From: Bacteroidales bacterium
GTDB lineage: Bacteria > Bacteroidota > Bacteroidia > Bacteroidales > UBA932
Assembly: GCA_015060325.1 (NCBI GenBank)
Contig: SUYQ01000008.1
Location: forward strand, 37,326-101,325
Reading direction: 5' to 3'
Length of the DNA: 64,000 nt
Of the stretch, positions 16,360 through 25,874 are shown piece after piece (positions within the stretch are counted from its first letter, which is position 1; every line of letters starts with the position of its first letter). Below the pieces are notes generated by a model, which saw nothing but the letters and a program-made list of their open reading frames with translations, did no database searches and had not been told where the DNA came from. The position numbers and the translations under genes were made by a program.

Positions 16360-17874
16360 ATGCATAATTATGCGTATTGCTCGGACAAGTACCAGTATAC
16401 AATGGGAAAATCCTTCTATGACAACGGAATGAAAGACCAGCATGCGGTCTTCAACCTTTTCTACAGAAAAGCCCCCGAAAACAACAACTGGGCTGTGGTC
16501 AGCGGCGTGGATGAAGTCATCGAGATGGTGCAGAACCTCGGAAACATGGATCCTGCATTCTTTGAGAAATTTCTCCCGGGTGAAGAATACGCCGAATTCA
16601 GAGGATATCTCTCAGCAATGAAATTCACCGGAAACATCTACGCGATGCGTGAAGGTGAGATCGCCTTCCCGAACCAGCCGATAATCATAATAGAAGGGCC
16701 GCTTATCGAGGCACAGGTCCTGGAGACACCGATGCTCTGCATCATGAACCACCAGATGGCAGTCGCAACAAAGGCATCAAGAGTATGCCGCGCCACCAAC
16801 CGTCCGGTCAGCGAGTTCGGCTCGCGCAGGGCGCACGGCCCATGGGCCGCGACCTATGGCGCCAAGGCCGCCATCATCGCCGGCTGCGCCGCTACCTCGA
16901 ACATCCTCACAGGAGTACTGTTCGACTATGGTTCCACCGGCACCATGGCACATAGCTATGTAACTTCATTCGGATGCAGCGTCAAGGGCGAATACAGCGC
17001 ATTCGACACATACATCAAGACCCATCAGGGTGAAGCGCTCATTCTTCTGATAGACACATATGATACCCTCAAGTGCGGCGTGCGCAATGCCGTCAAGGCA
17101 TTCAAGGACAACGGCATAGACGACAGTTATGCCTCCGGATACGGTATCAGGCTCGACAGCGGAGACCTTGCCTACCTTTCAATCGAATGCCGCAGGATCC
17201 TTGACGAGAACGGACTCCACAAATGCAAGATATTCGCGACCAACTCGCTTGACGAGTATCTTATTACAGACCTTGAGCGTCAGGGAGCATGCATAGACTC
17301 CTATGGCGTCGGCGACGCAATTGCCACCAGCAAGGCCAATCCTTGCTTCGGCAATGTGTACAAACTCGTTGAAATAGGAGGGGAAGCCGTACTCAAACGT
17401 TCCGAGGACAAGATCAAGCTCATCAATCCTGGATTCCAGATCACATACAGGATCATGATCAGCGACTCTTCAAAGGGAGAGATCTACAAAGTAGATGTCA
17501 CCTGTCTCAGAGGAGACGAGCTCAGCAGAAAGATCGAGGCCGGCGAGACATTCACCGTCTGCGACGAATATGACCGCTATAAGACCAAGACTTTCGAAGC
17601 AGGAGAATATGTTGCTCTGACCTTGCAGCATAAGGTCATAGAGAACGGCAGACGCTGCGCCCCTACCCACACGCTGGCTGAGAAGAAGGCCTATTACAAC
17701 AGCACCTTGATGCACTTCAGTCCGAGTGAAAGACGACTGATTAACCCACACTATTATAAGGTAGACATCTCGGATGACCTTTATAATCTGAAGATGGGCA
17801 TCATCAACAGAATAGTACAGGAAATTAGAGATTTCTCGACAAGCTCGCAATCGACAAAGTCGCTTGAGCAATAG
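16360..17874 (+). CDS. pncB: Nicotinate phosphoribosyltransferase
   Basis: 504 residues. Converts nicotinate and PRPP to nicotinate mononucleotide in NAD salvage. Signatures: start YCSDKYQYTMGKSF, the SEFGSRRAHGPWAA segment, GYGIRLDSGDLAYLS (phosphate-binding Asp/Ser region) and GVGDAIATS. The natural protein probably ended near residue 488 (NRIVQEI). The last 16 or so codons (RDFSTSSQSTKSLEQ) are encoded by a dispersed intergenic repeat, which also supplies the TAG stop. pncA follows 8 bp later, so the two salvage steps are in one operon. Confidence 0.93.
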   Translation: MHNYAYCSDKYQYTMGKSFYDNGMKDQHAVFNLFYRKAPENNNWAVVSGVDEVIEMVQNLGNMDPAFFEKFLPGEEYAEFRGYLSAMKFTGNIYAMREGEIAFPNQPIIIIEGPLIEAQVLETPMLCIMNHQMAVATKASRVCRATNRPVSEFGSRRAHGPWAATYGAKAAIIAGCAATSNILTGVLFDYGSTGTMAHSYVTSFGCSVKGEYSAFDTYIKTHQGEALILLIDTYDTLKCGVRNAVKAFKDNGIDDSYASGYGIRLDSGDLAYLSIECRRILDENGLHKCKIFATNSLDEYLITDLERQGACIDSYGVGDAIATSKANPCFGNVYKLVEIGGEAVLKRSEDKIKLINPGFQITYRIMISDSSKGEIYKVDVTCLRGDELSRKIEAGETFTVCDEYDRYKTKTFEAGEYVALTLQHKVIENGRRCAPTHTLAEKKAYYNSTLMHFSPSERRLINPHYYKVDISDDLYNLKMGIINRIVQEIRDFSTSSQSTKSLEQ

Positions 17875-17889
17875 CGAAAGAAATGACAA
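17827..17889. repeat. Dispersed repeat fused into the pncB 3' end
   Basis: AGAGATTTCTCGACAAGC...AAGAAATGACAA, a longer member of the AGAT...GAAATGACA family. It encodes the C-terminal tail and stop of pncB and ends over the first ATG (17883) proposed for pncA. Confidence 0.7.
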
Positions 17890-18482
17890 TTACCATGAAT
17901 AACAGTGCTTTAGTTATAGTGGACATGCAGTATGACTTCATAGATGGAAGTCTTGCATGCCGGAATTCGGAAAACGCCGTAAAGGAGACATTGAAATTCA
18001 TCGACCGCCAGACAAAGGGTCAGGGAGGTGAAGATCATGAGATTCTTGATACCTTCCCGATCCTCTTCACCAGAGACCACCATCCTGCTGACCATTCGTC
18101 ATTCAAGGAATATGGCGGAATCTGGCCAAGCCATTGTGTTGCTGGGACTCACGGAGGAAGCATCCATAAAGATCTTTTACCATACGTCAGGGAAGAGCTC
18201 ACATTTGACAAAGGATGCGACAAGACTACTGAACAATATTCCGGATTCGATGGGCTGAACAATGCAGAACAGTCCCTAGGCGAGATACTGGAACTTCTGG
18301 ACACCACAGATGTATATGTCTGCGGACTTGCCACAGAATATTGCGTAAGGAACACCTGTGAGGACCTGATGAAGGCAGGATTCAAGGTTCACTTGCTCAA
18401 GGACTGCATCGGATATGTTGATCATCAGGGGCATATCGACGCCCTTGCCACAATGGCATCGGAGGGCATCGTTATTGAATAA
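17883..18482 (+). CDS. pncA: Nicotinamidase (isochorismatase family)
   Basis: 199 residues. Hydrolyses nicotinamide to nicotinate, the substrate of the preceding PncB. Catalytic triad of the family: Asp in IVDMQYDF, Lys in FDKGCDK and Cys in GLATEYCVRNT. The metal-site residues DHHPADH are present. The start is uncertain. The ATG at 17883 lies in the tail of a dispersed repeat, while a second in-frame ATG at 17895 (MNNSALVIVDMQ) sits at the usual family start and is probably ancestral. Confidence 0.9.
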   Translation: MTITMNNSALVIVDMQYDFIDGSLACRNSENAVKETLKFIDRQTKGQGGEDHEILDTFPILFTRDHHPADHSSFKEYGGIWPSHCVAGTHGGSIHKDLLPYVREELTFDKGCDKTTEQYSGFDGLNNAEQSLGEILELLDTTDVYVCGLATEYCVRNTCEDLMKAGFKVHLLKDCIGYVDHQGHIDALATMASEGIVIE

Positions 18483-18496
18483 TAAATAATTATTCG

Positions 18497-18504
18497 TACC
18501 TTTG
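18497..18504 (+). promoter_or_regulatory. -7 box before the porin-like gene
   Basis: TACCTTTG, ending 10 nt before the ATG at 18515. The predicted leader is only a few nucleotides. Confidence 0.5.
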
Positions 18505-18514
18505 CCCTCTTGGT

Positions 18515-21292
18515 ATGAAAAAATTTCTGGCGAATATATGGATTCCCGCACTGCTGGTGGCACTGTCCGCCATGCAGGCTTTCGGCGTAGATATCTGGCG
18601 TCCTGCATCCTTCAAGACACATAGGGACACCCTTTCTACCGCCAGACATCATGCAGACACGTCAGATATCCTCACCAGGAACGACAGTATCATATCTGTT
18701 CCGGACAGCCTTATATCTGTCAACGACAGTATCGCAACGGCTACAGACAGCATCACATCAGGCATTGACAGCATCATGCCGGCAAAGATCGACACGCTGT
18801 TCCTTTCTGCCAGAGACACTATCAAGGCACCCGACTCTCTAAGGCTCACTGACCCGTTCTTCTATAAATACTATGTCGCGGTCAAAGACTCTACCACAAG
18901 GTTCCATGTGCGAGATTCCCTCCTCACTGCAGGCGACACCCTGGAGGTGCACCGCCTTGACTCCTTGTATATCAAAGACTCCACAGAGATTGCAATTGCG
19001 AGACACAACGCATGGTACGCATCATTAAGCAGACGCGAAAGAAAGAAATACGACATTGAGCAGAAACTTCCTCAACTGATAGCAGAATCAAACAGGAAGA
19101 TAGCCATCAAGGACAGCATCAAAGCATATAAGGACAGCGTGCGCGAAGCGACCCCACGTATTCTGGAAACATTCGCATTCCCTGATTCGATGAAATACAA
19201 GAGGATAGTGACATGGACCCATGACAGGGATTTCCATGACATCGTAGGGCTGAGAGACCAATCTGTGGATTCTTCATTCAACAGGAATTTCTATGACTAT
19301 CCGTTCATGAAGCAGGACTTGAATGCCACATGGCTGGGAGTTGCAGGTGCTCCGGTTCAGTTGAATGACTATTTCAAGAGACAGGAAACGGAGAACGAGA
19401 TATTCTACACGCCATACCAGCTCTACGGATACACTCCCGAGACTTTGCCACAATACAACACAAAGACAACGTATACTGAGCTGGACTACTACGGAACACT
19501 GTTCGCCAACAAGGAAAAGGAAGAGTCCAACATCAAGATACTCACGACCCAGAACATCACTCCTGAGTTGAACATAATGCTGCAATACCACAGGTATGGC
19601 AGCAACGGTATGCTCAGAAGGGAGGATACCGACAACAGGCATGCAATCATGGCTGCCAACTACACCGGCAAGAAATATCTGATGCATGTCGGATACATAT
19701 ACAACCGTATCAGGAGAAGTGAAAACGGAGGAATCAAGGATACCAAATGGATCCGGGATACGACGGTGGACGCAAGAGAAATAGACGTGTATCTGAAGGA
19801 GGCCAGCAACTTCCTCAAGAAGAACACAGTCTTTCTTGACCAAAGCTACCGTATTCCGATCTCATTCCTTGACAAAGATGTACGGGCTGAGAATAAACTC
19901 AGAAAGCAGGAAGATGCAAAGCTGGACAGTCTCATTACAGCAGGAGATTCTGCTGCAATTGCAAAGTTCCAGGAACAGATCGCAATGAGAAGGGAGCGCA
20001 AGGAAGCAACCGAGCTCGATACATTGAAGACGGAAGTGACAACGGCTTTTATAGGCCACAGCAGCGAATATACGGTAGTAAGAAAAACCTATCAGGACAA
20101 TATTGCCGCATCCGACAAGGAAGGAAGGGAGTTCTTCGGCGACAGGTTCTATATCAACCCTACTACAAGTCACGACTCCTTGAGAGTGATGAAGCTGGAG
20201 AATAAAGTATTCATCAGGCTCCAGCCTTGGAAGAGCGACGGCATCGTATCAAAACTCGACGTAGGTCTGGGAGATAAACTTGTAAACTATTTTACCTTCA
20301 ATCCGGACGATTACGTCAAAGGCCGCCAGAATGTCGTGCAGAACTCTTTGTACCTATATGCAGGAGCACAAGGACAGTACAAGAAATATTTCCAATGGAA
20401 TGCGAAAGGAAGATACACATTCCTCGGGCATGAGATAAACGACTTCGGAGTGGAAGGAAACCTTTCATTCAGCGCCTATCCGTTCAGAAGAGACCGCAAC
20501 AGTCCTCTGACGCTGAACGTACATGTCGAGACATCACTCAAGGAGCCGGACTACTATCAGCAGCATCTGTACACCAACCACTACAGATGGAACAATGACT
20601 TCGGCAAGATATCGACGACTAAACTAGAAGCATCCCTGGCAATCCCGAGATGGGATATGGACGCATCGTTCGGTTATGGTCTGTTGAGCAATAACATATA
20701 CTACGACTACGAAGGTATTGTCAGACAGAACACCACGCCGATGAGCGTGATATCAGCATCCTTACGCAAAGACTTCAAGGTCTGGAAGTTCCACTTTGAG
20801 AATAGAGCGACTTTACAGTTTTCATCAAACACCGAGGCCGTACCTCTCCCGTTGCTTTCACTCAATTTGAGATATTACTTCCAGTTTGACGTGGTCAAGA
20901 ACGTCATGAAGATGCAGATAGGAGCCAACGGACTGTTCACCACGAAGTGGTATGCCCCCGGGTATAACCCGGTATTGGGCGTATTCCATAGCCAGAATTC
21001 AGAGAAGTACGGAGGTTGTCCATATATAGATGCCTTTGTCAACATCCAATGGAAGAGAGCCAGCATATTCGTCAAGTTCGTGAACGTCAATATGGGATGG
21101 CCAAACAAATCGGCAGACTATTTCACTGCCGACGGATACATCGCATCACAGAGAGCCGTCAAGTTCGGCATCACATGGCCTTTCTATGTATTCGCAGGCA
21201 AGAACTCTTCGATTTCAAGCGGAGGAGGCACCGGCAGCGGAGGAGGCAGAAGCAGCAGTTCCAACATGCGGAGCGGAACACAAAGACGATAA
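18515..21292 (+). CDS. Putative porin (Porin_10-like) outer-membrane protein
   Basis: 925 residues with a signal peptide (MKKFLANIWIPALLVALSAM, cleavage near AFG). Residues about 30-230 are an unusual polar region dense in DS/DT pairs and charged helix (RRERKKYDIEQKLPQL). From about 260 the protein becomes beta-barrel-like with many aromatic strands (TELDYYGTLFANKEKE, NIMLQYHRYGSNG, IYNRIRRSE), resembling the Porin_10 family of Bacteroidota. The tail is Gly/Ser-rich and ends QRR instead of the usual aromatic residue, which is odd for a BAM substrate. The ATG of the next gene shares the last A of the stop codon. Confidence 0.7.
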   Translation: MKKFLANIWIPALLVALSAMQAFGVDIWRPASFKTHRDTLSTARHHADTSDILTRNDSIISVPDSLISVNDSIATATDSITSGIDSIMPAKIDTLFLSARDTIKAPDSLRLTDPFFYKYYVAVKDSTTRFHVRDSLLTAGDTLEVHRLDSLYIKDSTEIAIARHNAWYASLSRRERKKYDIEQKLPQLIAESNRKIAIKDSIKAYKDSVREATPRILETFAFPDSMKYKRIVTWTHDRDFHDIVGLRDQSVDSSFNRNFYDYPFMKQDLNATWLGVAGAPVQLNDYFKRQETENEIFYTPYQLYGYTPETLPQYNTKTTYTELDYYGTLFANKEKEESNIKILTTQNITPELNIMLQYHRYGSNGMLRREDTDNRHAIMAANYTGKKYLMHVGYIYNRIRRSENGGIKDTKWIRDTTVDAREIDVYLKEASNFLKKNTVFLDQSYRIPISFLDKDVRAENKLRKQEDAKLDSLITAGDSAAIAKFQEQIAMRRERKEATELDTLKTEVTTAFIGHSSEYTVVRKTYQDNIAASDKEGREFFGDRFYINPTTSHDSLRVMKLENKVFIRLQPWKSDGIVSKLDVGLGDKLVNYFTFNPDDYVKGRQNVVQNSLYLYAGAQGQYKKYFQWNAKGRYTFLGHEINDFGVEGNLSFSAYPFRRDRNSPLTLNVHVETSLKEPDYYQQHLYTNHYRWNNDFGKISTTKLEASLAIPRWDMDASFGYGLLSNNIYYDYEGIVRQNTTPMSVISASLRKDFKVWKFHFENRATLQFSSNTEAVPLPLLSLNLRYYFQFDVVKNVMKMQIGANGLFTTKWYAPGYNPVLGVFHSQNSEKYGGCPYIDAFVNIQWKRASIFVKFVNVNMGWPNKSADYFTADGYIASQRAVKFGITWPFYVFAGKNSSISSGGGTGSGGGRSSSSNMRSGTQRR

Positions 21293-22377
21293 TGAAGATG
21301 AGATTAACCAAAGGAAACATATATATGATAAGGATACTTGCCATAAGCTTTCTGCTGCTTATGGCAAGGCCTATGTATGACAGCGGCCAGACAAGGCAGA
21401 AGGAAACGATCGACATGTTTGTCTTTTCCGGCAGGACGTTCGTCTGCGGGATTGACCTCGGAGACGACATGAAAGGAGGCCATGGCCTTGAGACAGGTCT
21501 GTCATATGAAATAGTAAAGAGGTTTGCCCACGAGAAACGATGTGATGTTTCAATAATGGTCGGAGGCAGAAATGTCAATTATATCGACTCGTTGAAAGTG
21601 GGCAGCATAGATATGCTCATCACCCATCTGGAAGACATTGAAGGCACAGAAGGCATAATAGTGTCCCATAATCTCACTGACTGCTCGGTCATGGCAGTCA
21701 GAACGGGGATGGAGAGCTATATCAAGGAAATGAACGAATGGATTGACGCCTACACGTCCAGTGAAGATTTTGCCGGCATGAAAGAGCTCTTCGCCAGGCA
21801 GAACGACCCTATCAAGCTGGCGGGGAAAGGAGTACGCAGGCAGACAATCAGTCCATATGACACCCTGTTCAAGCAATATGCTGAAGAATTGGGATGGGAC
21901 TGGCGAATGCTGGCAGCAGTCGTATATCAGGAATCTAAATTTTCAATCAATTCTATGTCATATAGAGGGGCAACCGGTCTTATGCAGGTAATGCCACGCA
22001 CAGGAACAATATACAACATTGACAACCTGTTTGATCCTGAAAACAACCTCAAGGCCGGAACAAGTCACCTTAAAAGACTACAGGGACTGTACAGAAACAA
22101 CGGGATGACTCATGAGGAACGCATACGTTTCACATTGGCAGCATATAACGCCGGGGAAGGAAGAATCAACGATTGCCGCAGCCTGGCAAAGTCGCAGAAT
22201 CTCAATCCTGACATATGGGAGGAAGTGGCAAAGGTGATTCCTATGATGAACGACGACACTATTCTTCATAATGAAAACGTGATGCTCGGGAAATTCAAGG
22301 GAACGGAGACCCTTGCATACGTAGAGAACGTGATGGACCTATATTCGGCAATATGCATGATCTGCCCTGAGATCTAG
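21292..22377 (+). CDS. MltF-like membrane-bound lytic transglycosylase
   Basis: 361 residues from the ATG at 21292 (TAATG overlap with the porin gene); an in-frame ATG at 21325 is an alternative. An N-terminal signal/anchor (ILAISFLLLMA) is followed by a shortened periplasmic binding-protein-like domain (about 40-190). An SLT domain follows: VVYQESKF holds the catalytic Glu, then GLMQVMP and AAYNAGEGR. MltF cleaves the glycan strand of peptidoglycan to 1,6-anhydro ends; this fits with the AmgK/MurU-like recycling pair at 14-16 kb. Its end overlaps the convergent LolE-like gene by 4 bp. Confidence 0.85.
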   Translation: MKMRLTKGNIYMIRILAISFLLLMARPMYDSGQTRQKETIDMFVFSGRTFVCGIDLGDDMKGGHGLETGLSYEIVKRFAHEKRCDVSIMVGGRNVNYIDSLKVGSIDMLITHLEDIEGTEGIIVSHNLTDCSVMAVRTGMESYIKEMNEWIDAYTSSEDFAGMKELFARQNDPIKLAGKGVRRQTISPYDTLFKQYAEELGWDWRMLAAVVYQESKFSINSMSYRGATGLMQVMPRTGTIYNIDNLFDPENNLKAGTSHLKRLQGLYRNNGMTHEERIRFTLAAYNAGEGRINDCRSLAKSQNLNPDIWEEVAKVIPMMNDDTILHNENVMLGKFKGTETLAYVENVMDLYSAICMICPEI

Positions 22378-23561
22378 TCCATCTTCACGGTCTTTGCCGG
22401 ATCGACTCTCAGTACAAACAGGGAAGGTATAAGCAACAGCATCATGATGGCTGCAAATGCCACGGCATCTGTAATAAGTATGCCGGCTATATCCAGGTGG
22501 ACAGGAACAAATGAGATGAAATAGTTCACCGGGTCAAGCGAAATGAAGTGGGTTGCATCCTGTACAAGGCAAAACAGCAGAGCCAGGGCATTTCCTATGA
22601 CCATTCCTTTCATCACAGTACCGGCAGCCCTGAAAAGGAATACCCCTGCAATCGCACTGTTACGCATTCCGAGAGACTTGAGCACACCTATGGTGGAAGT
22701 GTTTTCAAACAGCATTATCAACAGTCCCGTGATCATATTGACGCCTGCGACAGCTATCATCAGCAGCAGCACGAAGACAACATTGAAGTCGATGACTCCC
22801 AGCCAGTCAAAAATCTGCGGATATCTGGACACCGTCGATGAAGCTACCAGCATGTCGTCATCATCCTGTACATTTTCATAGATCACATCAGAAATGTCAG
22901 AAGTCACATCCTCTATGCTTTCCCTGTCCGAGAAATCATCCGACAAGGTAATCTGAAACATGGACACCTGATCCGCAGACCATTCATTCACCCTCCTCAT
23001 GGTTGAAATATCGGCGTATACGATATACCTGTCATCCAGACGGATCAGGGGTTCATACACATCAGCTATATTGAACTGCCGCACCTTGACCTTCTCTCCT
23101 ATAAAATAAGTGAGAAGCCTGTCCCCTTTCTTCAATCCGGCCTTTTCCGCCATAGACGACGGGATTGACACAGCCATTGAATCTCTCACACCTGCTCCCG
23201 ATCCTGTTTCAACACCACCTTCAACTCCACTGATCAGGACTCCGTATATATCTTCAGAATGCCTGACGATCCCTGCGCGACATACCAGAGGATCCACAGA
23301 CATCACCCCGTTTACCTCCTTTATATAAGGAATATAGGACTGGGAGACGCTTATCGGAGAACTCTCATCCAGAAAGTTTGCCTCCGGAGTCATCAGCAGC
23401 ACATCACCTGCTGCTGATGAAATGCCTTTTCTTACCTCATGCCTGAATCCTGACGACACAGCGACTGCTATGATCACCACCATGAAGCTTATCGCAACTG
23501 CAGCAGTGACTATCCTTCCTTTATATCGGAGTCGACGGGCTATGAAAAAGGGAACATCCAT
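22374..23561 (-). CDS. LolC/LolE-like ABC transporter permease
   Basis: 395 residues. One membrane segment lies near the N-terminus (about 18-38). A large periplasmic MacB-PCD-like domain (about 40-260) follows, then three membrane segments in the FtsX domain (about 265-290, 315-340, 365-385). The order and size fit the LolC/E permease that extracts lipoproteins from the inner membrane. No ATPase gene is adjacent, so the ATP-binding partner is elsewhere. It is the last gene of a run starting at pyrE, with a 0-bp gap to the TPR gene. Confidence 0.8.
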   Translation of the reverse strand: MDVPFFIARRLRYKGRIVTAAVAISFMVVIIAVAVSSGFRHEVRKGISSAAGDVLLMTPEANFLDESSPISVSQSYIPYIKEVNGVMSVDPLVCRAGIVRHSEDIYGVLISGVEGGVETGSGAGVRDSMAVSIPSSMAEKAGLKKGDRLLTYFIGEKVKVRQFNIADVYEPLIRLDDRYIVYADISTMRRVNEWSADQVSMFQITLSDDFSDRESIEDVTSDISDVIYENVQDDDDMLVASSTVSRYPQIFDWLGVIDFNVVFVLLLMIAVAGVNMITGLLIMLFENTSTIGVLKSLGMRNSAIAGVFLFRAAGTVMKGMVIGNALALLFCLVQDATHFISLDPVNYFISFVPVHLDIAGILITDAVAFAAIMMLLLIPSLFVLRVDPAKTVKMD

Positions 23562-24497
23562 CTATTTTGCATTCAATCCGTCAAGACGGCCTTGAGCCAT
23601 GAGCCGGGTCTGCTCATCATCTGCATATCTGACAAGCATCTTGAGATATTTCTTCTCGAGCTTCACATTCTTTGATGCACGTGCAGCATACATTGCATTC
23701 TTGATTATGGACACCTCATCAGGTTTTATCTTCAAGGCCTTGTCATAAAACCTGAAGGCTGACTTATAATCCTTCTTCACCACCATGTAGTATGAACCCA
23801 AGTTTCCCAGAAAATCCGTATTCTTGGGATAATACTCATTCATCCTCTGTGACAACTTCAAAAAAGCATCATATGAAGCAGGTGTAGCCAATGAATACAG
23901 GCTGTAGCAATATTCTTGTATAAGCTTTGCAAAAGCATCCCTGTCAATCAAGGTCGGTTCCGATGCAGATGCTCCATAGTACTTCCAGTCAATATCTGAA
24001 TTCATGAATTCATGCACGAGGCCAAGAATGTTGGACAAGGTCATGTCCGGACTCTCCCTCTCATAAGACAGATAGGCATTCGCCTTCAGAAAGCGGAAAT
24101 CCAGTCTTTCCGGATAAAGGGAAATCGCACTGTCCAATGCCTTGACTGCCTCTGCAAACAAAGGATCATCATACTTAAGGAGCTGATAATAATGCACATC
24201 AGTTCCTGTCGAATCCTTGAGCGAAAGCACAGGAGACATCCCCATGTATCTGCCCTCGCTTCTGGTAATGACTTCAGTAGACTGAGCTTTTGAGAGGTAG
24301 AAGTAAAAACGTGCCTGCAGCATATCCGCATCCACAGGGTAATCCTTTGCCCAGTTGTTTATGAGGGTTTCCATACCTACTCCGGAAGGTCCTACCCTGT
24401 CAAGCAACAGATTATATCTGCGCAGATAATCGGATGTCTGTGCGGACATCGATATAGACAGCGTCAAAGCTGCAACAATATATATAAACCGTTTCAT
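23562..24497 (-). CDS. Secreted TPR-repeat protein
   Basis: 311 residues. The start at 24497 (MKRFIYIVAALTLSISM) gives a clean signal peptide ending MSAQ; an earlier in-frame ATG at 24551 would add residues inside the upstream gene. Two to three TPR-like helical pairs are visible near the C-terminus (NTDFLGNLGSYYMVVKKDYK, AFRFYDKALKIKPDEVSI). Probably a periplasmic scaffold; partner unknown. It lies 2 bp after the methyltransferase gene and directly before the LolE-like gene. Confidence 0.75.
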   Translation of the reverse strand: MKRFIYIVAALTLSISMSAQTSDYLRRYNLLLDRVGPSGVGMETLINNWAKDYPVDADMLQARFYFYLSKAQSTEVITRSEGRYMGMSPVLSLKDSTGTDVHYYQLLKYDDPLFAEAVKALDSAISLYPERLDFRFLKANAYLSYERESPDMTLSNILGLVHEFMNSDIDWKYYGASASEPTLIDRDAFAKLIQEYCYSLYSLATPASYDAFLKLSQRMNEYYPKNTDFLGNLGSYYMVVKKDYKSAFRFYDKALKIKPDEVSIIKNAMYAARASKNVKLEKKYLKMLVRYADDEQTRLMAQGRLDGLNAK

Positions 24498-24499
24498 AA

Positions 24500-25873
24500 T
24501 CACTTTATATCCATTCTTATACGTCTGCTCTGAGGATGGAGGCTGTTGCATCTGTTCCCCAGATTCTTTACAAATCCCAATCCCAGTCCTTCATAACGGA
24601 CAAGGAGATATCCGCGTGGAGCCTCAGGAAAGAGTACTGCGTCCCTATGCAGAAAACCCAACGCTGTCATCCTGTCTGTTTCCACCGATGCAAAGGCGTC
24701 GGCGTCCAGCATAATGGACAAGGCCAGGTCAGCATCAGGAACAAGGTCCTTGCCCTTTACAACTCCCACAGCACATCCTGCAGCCACGACATGCAATGCA
24801 TCTTCCAGCACCGCAACCTCAGAGGCGATATTCTGCGGGACGGCTGTTATGGTCTCACCTCGGGTCCGGAACACGACAGGCACATTCATCAGTTTCTGAA
24901 GGCCATCAGGTATCTGAACCGTGCGTACCTGAGGCTTTCTTGATCTGATACGGACGCTGCCAACACCTGATGCGACGGTCTTGCGCAAGACCGCACAGTA
25001 CTGTCCTTCTCCTTCCACATGTCCGGGCACCAGACTATACCCCATTTCAGTCTTCAGCACACCAGGCATCCGGCCCATGATATCCTCTTGAGTCAGAACC
25101 TCAGCACCAAGCTCGGAAGCGGTCCAAGCTACATTACCATCGTTTTCCAGACGGTTGAACGTACATGTCGAATACAGCAGTATCCCGCCCTCACGAAGAG
25201 CCGGCCACACATCTGCCAATATGCGTCTCTGTCTCGCCTGACATAATGCGACATTATCCTCCGACCACTGCTGAAGCGCCTCTTCATCCTTCCTGAACAT
25301 TCCCTCCCCGGAACAAGGCACATCCGTCACTATGATATCGAAAAAACCGCTGAGGGAAGCAAATGCTGCCGGATCATCAGACGAGACCACCACATTCGGA
25401 TCTCCCCAAAGAGCCACGTTGTCAGCCAATATGCCGACCCTGGCCTTCATGACCTCATTTGCCACCAGGAGATAATCACCACCGAAGCGTTCTCTTGAAG
25501 AAGCTGCCAGGTCCGTAGTCTTTCCACCCGGGGCGGCACACAGGTCAAGAATACGCAACGGTCTTCCTGCAGGCAGTTCCATGTCGGCTATCACCTTTCT
25601 GAAAGCATGACCTACGAACATGGAAGATGAATCCTGGACATAATATCCACCTGCATGAAACAAGGGATCCAGGGTAAAGAGCGGACGCTCAGGCAAAATA
25701 TATCCATGACTGCACCAGGGAACCATCCTGCCGTCCATCTTCCGGCATTCCTTGAAAGGATTGTATCTCACTGCTGTAGAGGCAGGAGCATCAAAAGCAG
25801 AAAAAGCGACAAGAGCATTCTCATGCCCTATCGCCTCTTCCATAAAACGTATGAATGATTCCTTGATGTTCAT
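24500..25873 (-). CDS. rRNA (cytosine-C5)-methyltransferase, RsmF/NOP2 type
   Basis: 457 residues. SAM-binding motif LDLCAAPGGKTTDLAA (about 110-125). The two catalytic cysteines lie in TDVPCSGEGMF and LYSTCTFNRLEN. The C-terminal half holds a small extra domain (LVRYEGLGLGFVKNLGNR) as in RsmF/YebU. The probable target is m5C1407 of 16S rRNA, from E. coli RsmF, but other rRNA or tRNA targets are possible. Located in the pyrE-lolE run with 1-2 bp gaps on both sides. Confidence 0.88.
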   Translation of the reverse strand: MNIKESFIRFMEEAIGHENALVAFSAFDAPASTAVRYNPFKECRKMDGRMVPWCSHGYILPERPLFTLDPLFHAGGYYVQDSSSMFVGHAFRKVIADMELPAGRPLRILDLCAAPGGKTTDLAASSRERFGGDYLLVANEVMKARVGILADNVALWGDPNVVVSSDDPAAFASLSGFFDIIVTDVPCSGEGMFRKDEEALQQWSEDNVALCQARQRRILADVWPALREGGILLYSTCTFNRLENDGNVAWTASELGAEVLTQEDIMGRMPGVLKTEMGYSLVPGHVEGEGQYCAVLRKTVASGVGSVRIRSRKPQVRTVQIPDGLQKLMNVPVVFRTRGETITAVPQNIASEVAVLEDALHVVAAGCAVGVVKGKDLVPDADLALSIMLDADAFASVETDRMTALGFLHRDAVLFPEAPRGYLLVRYEGLGLGFVKNLGNRCNSLHPQSRRIRMDIK

Positions 25874-25874
25874 A

